Below are positions 1 through 9,040 of a stretch of DNA of 64,000 nt, piece after piece (position 1 is the stretch's first letter; the number at the start of each line of letters is the position of its first letter). Below the pieces are notes generated by a model. It was not told the DNA's origin, did not search any database, and saw nothing but the letters and a program-made list of their open reading frames with translations. Both the position numbers and the translations under genes were made by a program. Origin of the DNA: Collinsella tanakaei (GTDB taxonomy: Bacteria; Actinomycetota; Coriobacteriia; Coriobacteriales; Coriobacteriaceae); assembly GCF_016900375.1 (NCBI RefSeq), contig NZ_JACJKB010000009.1, positions 31,711-95,710 on the forward strand. Reading direction: 5' to 3'.

Positions 1-323
1 TACTCGTAGAACAGCCACATGGCCTTAGCGGCGTCGATAGGCGAACCGCCGCCGATGCCAATGATCCAGTCGGGCTGGAACTTGAGCATGGCGTCGGCAC
101 CGCGCTTCACGGTCTCGACGGAGGGATCGGACTCGACGCCCTCGAAGATCTCGACCTCGAAGCCGGCCTCCTTGAGGTCAGCCTCAACGTCCTGCAGGAA
201 GCCGCCGCGACGCATGGAGCCGCCGCCGGTGACGATCATGGCGCGGGAGCCCTTGAGGTTCTTCACCTCATGGCGAGCGCCCTCACCGAAATACAGGTCG
301 CGAGGATTGGTAAAACGTCCCAT
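1..323 (-). CDS. Iron-containing alcohol dehydrogenase, N-terminal part (cut by window edge)
   Basis: The first 107 residues of a group III, metal-dependent alcohol dehydrogenase are present; the rest lies beyond the left edge. The protein opens MGRFTNPRDLYFGEG and carries IGIGGGSPIDAAKAMW near residues 90-105, the family's dinucleotide-binding signature. Such enzymes reduce aldehydes to alcohols with NAD(P)H in the cytoplasm during fermentation. The start is the ATG read leftward from 323, preceded by GGAGGCAAAA. The substrate cannot be told from this fragment; butanol, ethanol and lactaldehyde dehydrogenases all share this fold. Confidence 0.85.
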   Translation of the reverse strand, partial: MGRFTNPRDLYFGEGARHEVKNLKGSRAMIVTGGGSMRRGGFLQDVEADLKEAGFEVEIFEGVESDPSVETVKRGADAMLKFQPDWIIGIGGGSPIDAAKAMWLFYE

Positions 324-668
324 GTTTTTGCCTCCAAAAAGTCGTGCACCGGCACGGTGCAGCTGCTGCGAGGCCCTGCGGCCTCGCAAAGGACCTATAT
401 CTGCCGCCAAAACGCCTCTGGCGGCGGGCTGCCGGATGGACCCGCAGCCGCCCTTATTTTACCGTGTTCGTAACAAAGTATTCACAGATATGGGTAAGCG
501 GTCTGCCGGATTGTCCGCTTTTTCTGCCTTCGAGGAGGGCACCGCAAGGCAGGAAACATACCGCCGGCGCGCATCTCTATAATTATGTCGTCCCGGGGCG
601 CCCATCCGTCCCGCATACACCTGCAAGCCCATCGCCGGCAGCGAGGCCCCGGCTGGAAAGGCATGTCC
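324..668. other. Gene-less stretch with hairpins and divergent promoter region
   Basis: No gene is seen. On the dehydrogenase side there are two GC-rich hairpins, at 347-361 and 368-387, which would lie in that gene's leader. A perfect TATAAT at 578-583 faces right and is a likely -10 box for the next gene, although no good -35 box precedes it. Confidence 0.5.
578..583 (+). promoter_or_regulatory. Candidate -10 box of the NusG-domain-II gene
   Basis: The hexamer TATAAT stands about 85 bases before the likely start of the next gene. No convincing -35 hexamer lies 16-18 bases upstream, so this is a candidate only. Confidence 0.35.
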
Positions 669-1073
669 ATGAAACGCGCCATCCGCGCAGATATCATCGT
701 CATCGTCGTGCTGCTCGCGGCGTTCGGCATCTGGTTTTGCCTCTCGGCGCTCCCGGTTTCGACCACATCCGAAGGCGAGGCGGGGCCTGTCGTCGTCTGC
801 CAATCGAGCAACGGCTTCTACCGATGCGACCCGCTCGACTCGGATGTCGCGTACACCGTTACGGTCTCCGGAACCGCCGCGGGAACCTTCGCCGGCGAGA
901 ACAACGTCGTCATCGAAAACGGCACCGTCGACGTGACGTCCGCCGACTGCTCCAACCAGGTCTGCGTCGAGCACGCGCCCATCTCGTCGGTCGGCGAGCA
1001 GATCGTGTGCCTGCCCCATGGCGTCGTCATCGAGGTCCTCGCGCACGAAGAGGACGCCACCGTCCTTTCGTAA
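669..1073 (+). CDS. Membrane-anchored NusG domain II-containing protein
   Basis: A 134-residue protein with a single N-terminal membrane segment (residues 7-27, rich in I, V, L and A) followed by a small extracytoplasmic beta domain. The C-terminal part, with CSNQVCVEH and IVCLPHGVVIEV, matches the conserved pattern of the NusG domain II (DUF1312) family, including its paired cysteines. Function in this family is poorly defined; such proteins often accompany FMN-binding or electron-transport membrane proteins, but none is adjacent here. ATG 669 is preferred because GGAAAG ends eight bases before it; ATG 663 is possible. Confidence 0.75.
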   Translation: MKRAIRADIIVIVVLLAAFGIWFCLSALPVSTTSEGEAGPVVVCQSSNGFYRCDPLDSDVAYTVTVSGTAAGTFAGENNVVIENGTVDVTSADCSNQVCVEHAPISSVGEQIVCLPHGVVIEVLAHEEDATVLS

Positions 1074-1188
1074 GGTAGCGGCCGCAGCACGACCCGCTTT
1101 TCGCCACACCCGCCACATAGACGCGGCGGCATGCGGCGCGTTACACTGAACGGATACCTTGTACCGAACCGCAACGAGAGGAGGCGCC

Positions 1189-2271
1189 ATGGCCTTCGAC
1201 CCCATTCAGGAGGACTGCCTGCGCCTCATCCTGGAATCCATGCGCCGCGATCGCATCTACCCGCTCGACGACGCGATGTACATCGAGCGCGCCATGGAGC
1301 GCTTCCGCGAGGACCCCGCGCAGCTCATCACCTGCGACCGCGACCGCTCGTTCCATCTGATGGCGAAGGCGACCGAGATCCTCGACTACCGGACCCCCTT
1401 CCTGACCGACGAGGCGGAAATCGATCGTCAAGAATCCCTCGCCCAGAACCACCTCAAGGAGGCGATCGAGCTCGACGCGTCGAATTGGGATGCACGCCGC
1501 ATGCTCGCCGCACTCGATGCCCCGAGCAACGATGCCTACGTGAGCTACCTGCTCGACAACCGCGCCGCGGTCGAACGCGACCTCGCAGCGACCATCGAGT
1601 CCGCCGACGACGCCTACAGCCGCGAGTTCGCGGACGACCTGGCGCGCCGCCCCCTGCTGCGCTGGCTCGCCGCCACGGCGTCGAGGGCCGTCATCGCCGG
1701 ACAATATCGCCTGGCGCTCAGCGTCGTCGAGGAAAGCCTCGGCTACGCCCCCGCCGACCCGGGCGGCATCCGCCATACCGGCATGCTCGCCTTGGCCAAG
1801 CTCGAGGCGCCCCTGCAGGATCTCAAGCAGTACCGCCGTCGCCACGCGGTGTCCTACCAGATCGCCGGCCCGCTTCGCCGGCGCCACCACATGACCGAGA
1901 AGGCCCTCGACGCCTGGACGTTGCTCGCCGAGATGAGCGCCTCATACCGGTCGTTTGACTACGCGGGGGCCGACCGCGCCCTCCATCAGCTCATGCGCGC
2001 CTACCCCGACGCTGCCGAGCCGCTCTACTTCCAGGCGGAGTTTCCCGACGGGCTGTTCGCGCGCGTCAACATCGTTCCCGGCAGCCAAGACGAGCTGATC
2101 CTCGCGCTCAGCGAGGCGACGCCGCTGCTCCAGGAGGGCATCGGCGCGCCCGACAACGCATCGTTTGCCAGCTGGATCGCCAACCACGAGCTCATCCGCC
2201 GCGCGATGCAGGGACGGACGCAGCGAACGCCGGGGCATGTGGGCCGCACGGGAACGGGAGGCGATAACTGA
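1189..2271 (+). CDS. Uncharacterised helical repeat protein, first of a coupled pair
   Basis: A 360-residue soluble protein that I do not recognise. It is rich in Ala, Leu, Arg and Asp and predicted helical. The stretch near residues 85-110, with AIELDASNWDARRMLAAL, reads like a tetratricopeptide repeat. There is no signal peptide and no membrane segment. ATG 1189 follows GAGAGGAGG at good spacing, so the in-frame TTG upstream is not needed. Its TGA shares one base with the ATG of the next gene, so the two are translationally coupled and probably act together. A scaffold or partner-binding role is inference. Confidence 0.7.
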   Translation: MAFDPIQEDCLRLILESMRRDRIYPLDDAMYIERAMERFREDPAQLITCDRDRSFHLMAKATEILDYRTPFLTDEAEIDRQESLAQNHLKEAIELDASNWDARRMLAALDAPSNDAYVSYLLDNRAAVERDLAATIESADDAYSREFADDLARRPLLRWLAATASRAVIAGQYRLALSVVEESLGYAPADPGGIRHTGMLALAKLEAPLQDLKQYRRRHAVSYQIAGPLRRRHHMTEKALDAWTLLAEMSASYRSFDYAGADRALHQLMRAYPDAAEPLYFQAEFPDGLFARVNIVPGSQDELILALSEATPLLQEGIGAPDNASFASWIANHELIRRAMQGRTQRTPGHVGRTGTGGDN

Positions 2272-3296
2272 TGGACCCGCGTGAGTACATCCCCGCCTAC
2301 CTCGAGCAGGCATATCTCGCCTCGCATACGGACCTGACCCCGGCCGCCCGGCAGCTCGTGCACGACCAGATCATGCGCAATCCCGCTCAGTACGCCGCGG
2401 ACGACCACGCGCGCGCCCTGATCTCGTACGGCCAGGTGCACGAGGGCATGATGCGCGCGCTCGATCGTATGGACGACCTTCCCGACGAGGAGTTCGACCG
2501 CCAGCGCGAGCAGCTGTTCGGGCAGACGCGCCTCGCCCTGCACGAGATCGTCCGCGACGACAAGCTGTGCATCGACGCGCAGCTGCTCGACATCCTGCTG
2601 GCCGACGTGCCGATCGACTCCTGCCTGAACGACCTGCTCAAACTCGAGGACACCGTCCATGAGCACCTGCGCGCCCTGCCTGAGTTCGACGACGATGCCC
2701 CCGCCTTCTGGCGCGCCGAGAAGCTTATCGACATGGACGAGGCCCTGCGCACCCGCAGCGATCCCACGATGATCGGATGGCTGCACACGCTCGAGGCCAT
2801 CGCCCAGCTCTCGCTCGCGAGCTCGCGCTATCGCGCCGCGATCCGCTACGCTCGCTGCGCCATGCGCGCCCGCGGATATACGAACTACGCGGTGGGAACG
2901 GTCCTGCTGGCGCTCGCGCGCCTCGAGGACGAGGACGGTTTCTTCGCGTGCGCCCGCGAGGCCGATGCCTCGCTTGCCGTCGAGGACTCGCCGTGGTTCC
3001 TGCTGGGCCGCACGCTTTTGCTCTACAAGCTCGGGCGCCGCAAGAACGCCCGGCGCGCGCTGCGCGACTTCTCATCACGCTGCGAGGGTGGCGCGTTCTT
3101 CCTGCTCAACCCGACCTACCTCACCCCCTATCTGCCGGTCCGCCCCGTCGTGCGCGAAGCCTGGGAGCTCACGCATCAGGCGGTGTGGGAGGCCGACGGC
3201 ATCATCGTCGATACTCCGGATTTCGTGGGATGGGCCGCATCGGTCGAGGGCATCGAGGACGCATCCGAGCGCTTCGCCCAGCGCTACGGCTTCTAG
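2271..3296 (+). CDS. Uncharacterised helical repeat protein, second of a coupled pair
   Basis: A 341-residue soluble, helix-rich protein whose start codon overlaps the upstream stop by one base. Residues 165-260 contain Ala-rich helical pairs, such as AIRYARCAMRARGYTNYAVG and LGRTLLLYKLGRRKNARRAL, typical of TPR-like solenoids. There is no catalytic motif, signal peptide or membrane segment. The pairing with the preceding gene is the best clue: both look like alpha-solenoids, so a two-protein complex is likely. No function can be assigned. Confidence 0.7.
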   Translation: MDPREYIPAYLEQAYLASHTDLTPAARQLVHDQIMRNPAQYAADDHARALISYGQVHEGMMRALDRMDDLPDEEFDRQREQLFGQTRLALHEIVRDDKLCIDAQLLDILLADVPIDSCLNDLLKLEDTVHEHLRALPEFDDDAPAFWRAEKLIDMDEALRTRSDPTMIGWLHTLEAIAQLSLASSRYRAAIRYARCAMRARGYTNYAVGTVLLALARLEDEDGFFACAREADASLAVEDSPWFLLGRTLLLYKLGRRKNARRALRDFSSRCEGGAFFLLNPTYLTPYLPVRPVVREAWELTHQAVWEADGIIVDTPDFVGWAASVEGIEDASERFAQRYGF

Positions 3297-3483
3297 GAGC
3301 GGGCCGGGGCGCACATCGACACGGCAGGCGTTCTTTCCGCGCCGCCCGACCCGGGCGCAAGAGCTGTCGATTCCATAGCGTTCCGGTTATCTTTTGCGCG
3401 TCATGCTAGAGTTACCTGTGTTTTCCTGCACATCGACTTCGTTTTGGCGCCCATGCGCCAGACACCCATCAAAGGCGGTTTTT

Positions 3484-3960
3484 GTGTCTGATTTCTCCCT
3501 CAAGCACGTCGTGACCGTGCACTATACCGGAAGCTTTGACGACGGCGAGGTGTTCGACACCACGCGCGGCCGCACGCCGCTCACCTTTGTCGAGGGCAAC
3601 CACGAGGTCGTCCCCGGCTTCGAGGCGGCGGTGCTCTCCATGGAGCCCGGTGAGACCAAGAAGGTGCACCTCGAGCCCAAGGACGCTTACGGCGAGCGCA
3701 CCGCGGCACTCGTGTACTCCATGCCGACCATCCAGATCCCCAACTACGACGATCTGGTCGTCGGCGAGATGATCTACCTCATGAACTCCGACGGCTACCA
3801 GCAGCTTGCCCGTGTGGCCAAGGTCGAGGACGATGGCGACACGATCTTTGACTTCAACCACCCCATGGCGGGCTGCGCGCTCAACTTCGAGATCGAACTG
3901 CTGAGCCGCGAGCCCTACAACCCTTCCGCCGAGTCGGAGGAAGGCGAAGCCCATGCGTAA
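3484..3960 (+). CDS. FKBP-type peptidyl-prolyl isomerase, SlyD-like
   Basis: A 158-residue cytoplasmic prolyl isomerase/chaperone. VTVHYTGSFDDGEVFDTT is the FKBP opening strand, and PLTFVEGNHEVVPGFE and GYGERT-type segments follow in the SlyD order with an insert-in-flap domain. The His- and Cys-rich metal tail of E. coli SlyD is missing; the tail is acidic instead. I chose GTG 3484, five bases after AAAGGCGG, because the in-frame upstream residues have no family resemblance. The last eight bases overlap the next gene, so co-translation is expected. Confidence 0.85.
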   Translation: MSDFSLKHVVTVHYTGSFDDGEVFDTTRGRTPLTFVEGNHEVVPGFEAAVLSMEPGETKKVHLEPKDAYGERTAALVYSMPTIQIPNYDDLVVGEMIYLMNSDGYQQLARVAKVEDDGDTIFDFNHPMAGCALNFEIELLSREPYNPSAESEEGEAHA

Positions 3961-4738
3961 CCCCCAACGCGGCATCCTGTGCGCTGGCTGCCCCCATCGC
4001 GCGGCATACCTCGCGCTGAAGGAGGCGACGCGCCGCAAGCGCGGCCGCGTGATCTGCGGAAACGCCGGCTGCACCGCTGTCGGCGAGGTTCATCCCGCCG
4101 CGGCGACCTGCCCGGGCGGCATGGACGCCCTGCTGCCGCGCTACAACCAGGCTGTTCCCACAGGCGGCACCGTCGACGAGCCGGCAGCCCCCGTCTGCGT
4201 GCACGTGGCTGCCGACCTTGAGGTCGCTGCCGACGATGCCGCCGAGCGCTTCGCGGGCCTTGCTGCGGAGGGCGAGATCACCCTCTTCGCCGTCATGGCG
4301 TCGAGCAGGCGGTTCCTGGCACGCGATGCCGTTGAGGAGCTCGGCCAGCGCGTTCTTGGATTGGGCGCCGACACCGTCGTGGTGCTCGACCCCTTCGACG
4401 CGATCCGCTGCGCCGAGGTCCTCGGCAGCCTTCTGGAGACCCCCGGTGTTCACGGCGTGATCTTCGCCTCCCCCTGCGCCCAGCTCCAGCGCGGCGAAGG
4501 CGCGAACGAGCCCGTTGAGATTGACCGCTACACCTGCGTTGCCTGCCACCGGTGCTTCCAGATCACCGCCTGCCCCGCGCTGTCGTTCGCCCCGCCGGTC
4601 TACCAGGTGGACCCGGACGCCTGCGCCGGCTGCGACCTGTGCTGCAACTACTGCCGCACGCAGGTCATCTACAGCCCCCGCTCGCGCATGGGCGTCGAGG
4701 AGAAGTCCCGCGCCCGCTACGCTGCAGCCCAGCGTTAG
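3953..4738 (+). CDS. Indolepyruvate oxidoreductase-like iron-sulfur protein lacking catalytic domains
   Basis: A 261-residue protein opening with ILCAGCPHRAAY, the cysteine motif seen at the thiamine-binding half of the indolepyruvate:ferredoxin oxidoreductase alpha subunit (IorA). It ends with a two-cluster ferredoxin domain: CVACHRCFQITACP near residue 195 and CAGCDLCCNYC near residue 222. Full IorA has about 600 residues; the pyruvate-oxidoreductase core is absent and the middle is short and unfamiliar. It is translationally coupled to the SlyD-like gene. It may be an electron carrier or regulator derived from IorA; that is inference. Confidence 0.65.
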   Translation: MRNPQRGILCAGCPHRAAYLALKEATRRKRGRVICGNAGCTAVGEVHPAAATCPGGMDALLPRYNQAVPTGGTVDEPAAPVCVHVAADLEVAADDAAERFAGLAAEGEITLFAVMASSRRFLARDAVEELGQRVLGLGADTVVVLDPFDAIRCAEVLGSLLETPGVHGVIFASPCAQLQRGEGANEPVEIDRYTCVACHRCFQITACPALSFAPPVYQVDPDACAGCDLCCNYCRTQVIYSPRSRMGVEEKSRARYAAAQR

Positions 4739-4806
4739 GCGCGCGTTGGCCGTTCGGTACCGGATGGACAGGATGGGTACCGTCCAAACCGCATCCACCG
4801 GCAAGC

Positions 4807-4845
4807 GACAGCCCGCCCCTCCGCTTTGCGGAAGGGCGGGCTGTC
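4807..4845. terminator. Convergent hairpin terminator between the ferredoxin-domain gene and bioY
   Basis: A long GC-rich inverted repeat with 17-base arms, one mismatch and a five-base loop sits between two converging genes, and probably works in both directions. No strong T-run follows on the plus side. Confidence 0.65.
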
Positions 4846-4864
4846 TGGCAATGGCGAAAAGGCT

Positions 4865-5407
4865 TTAGGCGTGCTGCATCGTGTGCCCCATGGCGCGGGC
4901 GACCGTGCAGCCGATGCTCGTGCCCATGAAGAGCTTCACCGCGTCGGGAATCACGAAGGGGATGACCGCGATCGCGAGCGCGGCGAGAACGTCCATGGAG
5001 CCGATGATCATGAGCTGCACCGTGCCGCAGGTATAGGAGACGAGCAGCAGCACGATACTCGCCGCGAGCGAGCGAGCGAACAGCGGGACGCGCTTGGGCA
5101 GCAGCGACTCGACGGTGGTGCCGGCGAGCATGCCGAGGATGAAGCCCCACAGAAAGCCACCGGTCGGACCGGCGATCGAGCCGATGCCGCCACCGAAGCC
5201 GGAGAACACCGGCAGACCGATGGCTCCGAGCAACAGGTACACGGCAACCGCCGTGCATGCGGTCTTGCGGTCGAGCGCGGCGGGCAGGATGGCCAGCGCA
5301 AGCGTCTGCAGCGTGAAGGGGACCGGTCCGATGGGGATGGTCACCCACGCCGACACCGCCAGCAGGGCAACCGAAACGCCCGCACGGGCGATCTGCCGAG
5401 TATCCAT
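4865..5407 (-). CDS. bioY: BioY, biotin ECF transporter substrate-binding subunit
   Basis: A 180-residue membrane protein with about six hydrophobic helices. VSAWVTIPIGPVPFTLQTLA and GPTGGFLWGF are BioY-family signatures. BioY captures biotin in the membrane and works alone or with the EcfAT energy module, which is not in this window. The start ATG reads leftward from 5407, after AAGGAGA. No BirA-type operator could be recognised upstream. Its presence suggests biotin scavenging. Confidence 0.9.
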   Translation of the reverse strand: MDTRQIARAGVSVALLAVSAWVTIPIGPVPFTLQTLALAILPAALDRKTACTAVAVYLLLGAIGLPVFSGFGGGIGSIAGPTGGFLWGFILGMLAGTTVESLLPKRVPLFARSLAASIVLLLVSYTCGTVQLMIIGSMDVLAALAIAVIPFVIPDAVKLFMGTSIGCTVARAMGHTMQHA

Positions 5408-5550
5408 AGCGCATCTCCTTCTTGTTGAAGTCATCACTGCCGTCGAGTATAGCGAGCGCCGGCACTCGCCAGCCCCGCAGCTGTGTACTCGCAATGTACT
5501 AACCTTTGCCGCACGTGCCGCTGCTCCATCTGGTATACTTTGCTGTTGCT

Positions 5551-5625
5551 GTCCCCATCGTCTAGTGGTCAGGACATCGCCCTTTCAAGGCGGCGACACG
5601 GGTTCGAGTCCCGTTGGGGGCACCA
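5551..5625 (+). tRNA. tRNA-Glu (anticodon TTC)
   Basis: All tRNA parts fold by eye: a seven-pair acceptor stem (5551-5557 with 5615-5621, one G-U), a D arm, an anticodon stem around loop CTTTCAA with anticodon TTC at 5584-5586, a T arm with GGTTCGAGTCC, discriminator A and an encoded CCA (5623-5625). A terminator follows. Confidence 0.97.
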
Positions 5626-5635
5626 TTTGAGTGCC

Positions 5636-5669
5636 AAGCCCGGTTACCCTCGCGGTAGCCGGGCTTTTT
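5636..5669 (+). terminator. Intrinsic terminator of tRNA-Glu
   Basis: The arms AAGCCCGG and CCGGGCTT enclose a short stem-loop followed by a run of five T, reading rightward just after the tRNA. Confidence 0.85.
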
Positions 5670-5672
5670 GCA

Positions 5673-5699
5673 TGACACTGGACCCCGTCCTAACTGTCA
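5673..5699. repeat. REP-like palindrome, TGACA family
   Basis: A short palindromic unit with outer arms TGACA and TGTCA around GGACCCCGTCC. Related copies occur at 56620-56646, 61468-61494 and 61509-61536. It sits between tRNA-Glu and the 3' end of the next gene. Confidence 0.7.
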
Positions 5700-5704
5700 G
5701 GTTT

Positions 5705-6403
5705 CTAGTTGGATGAGGTCGGCAGGTAGGGATGCATCGCTTGGGCGAGATTCGCCAGGTTGCGCGTCTGGATATACACGCGGCCGCTGCCGGTGAAGGT
5801 GTTGACCAGGCCCTCGCCGGTCGTGAAGCCGAGCATGCCGCTCGCGACCTCGATGTGGTAGTCGAGCGTGGCGTCCCAGGCGACCACGTGCTCGTTGTCG
5901 ACCCTAAGCGGATCGCCCGGGTTCACGTCGAGCGCGAGGATGTCGCCGAACGCCGAGACGAGCAGCGAACCCTCACCCGACGTCTCCATCACAAACAGAC
6001 CGCCGGTGTTGCCGAACAGCGCCTTCGAGATGCCCTGACTGACCATCGTGTACTCGACCGTCTCGTCGCAGGCAAGAAACGCACCGGTGTTCAGGCGGTA
6101 CTGATGGACAGCATCGACCTTGAGCTCCACGATCTTGCCGGGAATCGCGGGCGCGACGGCGATCTCGCCGTCATCGGCGGTTCCCGTCGCCGTGGTGATG
6201 AACATCGACTCGCCGCTCGTGATGCTGCGGCCGATGGCGCTGAACACGCCGCCGAGGCCTTTCTTCTTCGTATTGAGCCCGCCGGAGATGTCGACCCCGC
6301 GCGAGTAGACCATGCTTCCCGACTCGGTCCTCACCGACTCGCCATAGCCAAGCGCGATGCGCACGATCGGGCAATCGGAGTCGCCGGTCAAAACGAACTT
6401 CAT
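5705..6403 (-). CDS. AIM24 / TIGR00266 family protein
   Basis: A 232-residue all-beta protein of the AIM24 (TIGR00266) family. The Gly-rich order is typical: GSMVYSRGVDISGGL near residue 28, a central barrel, and LGFTTGEGLVNTFTGSGRVY near the C-terminus. It has no signal peptide and no catalytic residues are known; bacterial members are thought to bind or oligomerise, but their role is not settled. The start ATG (6403) follows GGAGGTATCC. It appears monocistronic, downstream of the glnN terminator. Confidence 0.85.
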   Translation of the reverse strand: MKFVLTGDSDCPIVRIALGYGESVRTESGSMVYSRGVDISGGLNTKKKGLGGVFSAIGRSITSGESMFITTATGTADDGEIAVAPAIPGKIVELKVDAVHQYRLNTGAFLACDETVEYTMVSQGISKALFGNTGGLFVMETSGEGSLLVSAFGDILALDVNPGDPLRVDNEHVVAWDATLDYHIEVASGMLGFTTGEGLVNTFTGSGRVYIQTRNLANLAQAMHPYLPTSSN

Positions 6404-6476
6404 GGGATACCTCCTTATCGTAGGGGCACGCCGCACAGAGGTCGGCGAGCTGCCCTCAGTGTACCCACCTCGCGGC

Positions 6477-6512
6477 AAAAAGCCCGGCTGCCGCTCGGGC
6501 AACCGGGCTTTC
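6477..6512 (-). terminator. Intrinsic terminator of glnN
   Basis: Read on the minus strand, the arms AAAGCCCGGTTGCC and GGCAGCCGGGCTTT form a stem that ends in a T-run, 29 bases after the glnN stop codon. Confidence 0.85.
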
Positions 6513-6540
6513 GATGCAAACGAATCGCTGAACCGTCGCT

Positions 6541-8637
6541 CTACACGTAGAACAGGATGTCGTCGTAGGTGGGAACCGGCCAGTAATCGGCGGCGACGAT
6601 CTCCTCCATGGCGTCGACGGCCTCGCGCAGGCGACCCATGACGGGCGCGACCTCGTGCGCATAGCAGTTGGCCTGCTCCTGCGCGTCGATAAGGGTCTCG
6701 GCCTTCTTGTGGACCGCATCGAGCTGCTTGATGGCGTCATTGATCTCGGTGATGCCGTAGCACAGCTTGTTGAGCGTGTTCTGCTCGCATTCCATGGCGG
6801 CCTCGGCGCCGGCCGTGCGGATGGCGGCCAGGCCCTTGGCGACCTTCGTGGCGTAGGCGGTGATGACCGGGCGGTACGTGCGGCGCGCCTCGCGGATCAT
6901 CGTCGTGGCCTCGATGTTCATGAGCTTGTTGTACTTCTCGAGCTTCACCTCGTAGCGGCTGAAGGCCTCGGTCTCGGACAGCACGCCCATGCTGGTCCAG
7001 AGCCTCATGCTGTTCTCGTTGACCATCGCGGGCAGGGCGTCGGCCGTGGTGCGCAGGTTGGCAAGGCCACGGCGCTCGGCCTCCTTCTGCCACTCGTCGG
7101 AGTAGCCATCGCCGGAGAACAGGATGCGGCGGTGGTCGTTCAGCACCTTCTTGCAGTAGTCGAGCGCGGCGGCGGCGAAGTCATCGGCAGGCGTGCCCTC
7201 GAGCGCGTCGGCAAACTCCTTCAGCGACTCGGCGACCGCCGTGTCGAGCACCAGGTTGCAGTCGGAGGCGTTGGCCTCGGAACCCACGGCGCGGAACTCG
7301 AACTTGTTGCCCGTGAAGGCGAACGGCGAGGTGCGGTTGCGGTCGGTGTTGTCCTGCTCGAGGTTGGGCAGCACGTCGGCACCCAGGTCGAGCACGCCAT
7401 GCGTGGCGTGGACGGACGCCTCGCCGTCCATGATCTTCTGCACGACCTCGGTGAGCTGGTCGCCCAGGAAGATGGAGACGATCGCCGGAGGCGCCTCGTT
7501 GGCGCCCAGACGATGGTCGTTGCCGCAGCTCGCCACAGACATGCGCAGCAGGTCCTGGTACTTGTCGACCGCCTCGATCACCGCGGTGAGGAAAACCACG
7601 AACTGCAGGTTCTCCAGCGGCGTGTCGCCGGGATCCATGAGGTTCTCGTCCTCGGTGGAAATCGACCAGTTGTTGTGCTTGCCCGAACCGTTGATGCCCT
7701 CGAACGGCTTCTCATGCAGCAGGCAGGTGAGGTCGAAGCGCGAGGCCACGAGCTTCATCTTCTCCATGACAAGCATGTTGTTGTCGATGCCCTCGTTGAG
7801 CTCGGAGTACACGGGCGCGAGCTCGTGCTGGCAGGGGGCAACCTCGTTGTGCTTGGTCTTGGCGGGAATGCCGAGCGCCCACAGCTCGTCGTCGAGCTCC
7901 TTCATGTACTTGGACACGGAGGGGCGGATGGCGCCGAAGTAGTGCTCCTCGAGCTCCTGGCCCTTGCAGGGCGGCGCGCCGAAGAGGGTGCGGCCGGTGA
8001 TGACCAGGTCGCGGCGCTTGCGGTAGGCGTCCTTCTTGATGAGGAAGTACTCCTGCTCGAGGCCGATGCTGGGCGTGACGCGCTTGGGGTGCTTGCCGAA
8101 GAGCGCCAGCACGCGCTTAGCCTGGGTGTCGAGCACCTTCATGGAGCGCAGCAGCGGGGTCTTCTTGTCGAGGGCCTCGCCGTTGTAGCCGCAGAACGCC
8201 GTGGGGATGCACAGCACGTCGTCCTTGATGAACGCGGGGCTCGTGGGATCCCAGGCGGTGTAGCCGCGCGCCTCGAAGGTGGCGCGCAGACCGCCGTTGG
8301 GGAAGCTCGAGGCGTCAGGCTCGCCCTGGATGAGGTTCTTGCCGGTAAACTTGGTGATGGCCGTGCCATCGTGGTTGGGCTCGAGGAAGCTGTCGTGCTT
8401 CTCGGAGGTGATGCCCGACAGGGGCTGGAACCAATGCGCATAGTGGGTGGCGCCGTTCTCGATCGCCCACTCCTTCATGGCGTGCGCGACGGCATTCGCC
8501 ACGTCCAGGTCGAGCGGCGCTCCCTGGTCCATCGTGGCGGCGAGACGTTTGTAGATGTCCTTCGGCAGACGCTTGCGCATCACGTCCTCCGAAAAGACCA
8601 TGGTACCGAATCGACTGGTAAGCTCGGTATCGGCCAT
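6541..8637 (-). CDS. glnN: Glutamine synthetase type III
   Basis: A 698-residue ATP-dependent glutamine synthetase of the large type III class, found in Bacteroides and some Gram-positives. It makes glutamine from glutamate and ammonium in the cytoplasm. Recognisable parts are the class-specific N-terminal region [13 protein letters not shown], the ATP/glutamate segment GSGKHNNWS in the middle, and [15 protein letters not shown]. Length fits the family (about 700). The start ATG at 8637 follows GAAGGGAG; in-frame sequence further upstream shows no homology. It is divergent from gltBD, which takes glutamine onward to glutamate, so the two transcription units are likely co-regulated by nitrogen supply. 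Confidence 0.96.
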   Translation of the reverse strand: MADTELTSRFGTMVFSEDVMRKRLPKDIYKRLAATMDQGAPLDLDVANAVAHAMKEWAIENGATHYAHWFQPLSGITSEKHDSFLEPNHDGTAITKFTGKNLIQGEPDASSFPNGGLRATFEARGYTAWDPTSPAFIKDDVLCIPTAFCGYNGEALDKKTPLLRSMKVLDTQAKRVLALFGKHPKRVTPSIGLEQEYFLIKKDAYRKRRDLVITGRTLFGAPPCKGQELEEHYFGAIRPSVSKYMKELDDELWALGIPAKTKHNEVAPCQHELAPVYSELNEGIDNNMLVMEKMKLVASRFDLTCLLHEKPFEGINGSGKHNNWSISTEDENLMDPGDTPLENLQFVVFLTAVIEAVDKYQDLLRMSVASCGNDHRLGANEAPPAIVSIFLGDQLTEVVQKIMDGEASVHATHGVLDLGADVLPNLEQDNTDRNRTSPFAFTGNKFEFRAVGSEANASDCNLVLDTAVAESLKEFADALEGTPADDFAAAALDYCKKVLNDHRRILFSGDGYSDEWQKEAERRGLANLRTTADALPAMVNENSMRLWTSMGVLSETEAFSRYEVKLEKYNKLMNIEATTMIREARRTYRPVITAYATKVAKGLAAIRTAGAEAAMECEQNTLNKLCYGITEINDAIKQLDAVHKKAETLIDAQEQANCYAHEVAPVMGRLREAVDAMEEIVAADYWPVPTYDDILFYV

Positions 8638-9040
8638 AGGGGCTCCCTTCGTAACACGCCGGCCTCGTGCTGCCGACGTTTTGTCCCAACGAACGAATTG
8701 TAGATTACAAGCCGCTGGTTTCGGTCTAATTTCATACGGGTTGCCGCATTGCAACGGTCCCGTGACCGTCTGAAGACGGGCGGGGCGGGGCGCCGAGCAC
8801 GCCCGCGTAAGCCCGAAACATTTCTCGATAGCACCGTTTCCGCAGCTTATCGCTATCGTCTGCACCGCACGGCAGGCACCTCGGCGGCGCCATGAATCCA
8901 AGTTGCCCCCGAATTGAAACCGCGCCGAAACGTACGGGAAAACCCGTCGCAACCACAGCTGCGTAGCATGGATCGCCGCGCCACGCGCCGCTCGCGCGCG
9001 GGCGCACGTTCCTTCCGACCAGATTCTCCGGGGAGGCCCC
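8638..9040. other. Divergent control region between glnN and gltBD
   Basis: 403 bases without a gene. It holds a small perfect inverted repeat (8698-8710) on the glnN side, overlapping TACAAT, a possible minus-strand -10 box. CGAAAC or GAAACC recurs several times towards gltB. The GlnR/TnrA consensus is not seen. Confidence 0.4.
8698..8710. promoter_or_regulatory. Candidate operator upstream of glnN
   Basis: TTGTA-GAT-TACAA is a perfect five-base inverted repeat. On the minus strand it overlaps TACAAT, which could be the glnN -10 box, so a bound repressor would block transcription. This is inference from symmetry and position. Confidence 0.3.

Noticed and set aside
6655..8703. A 682-codon plus-strand open frame opposite glnN
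   Set aside because: It is antisense to glnN with repetitive Val/Leu/His/Gly content and no recognisable motif.
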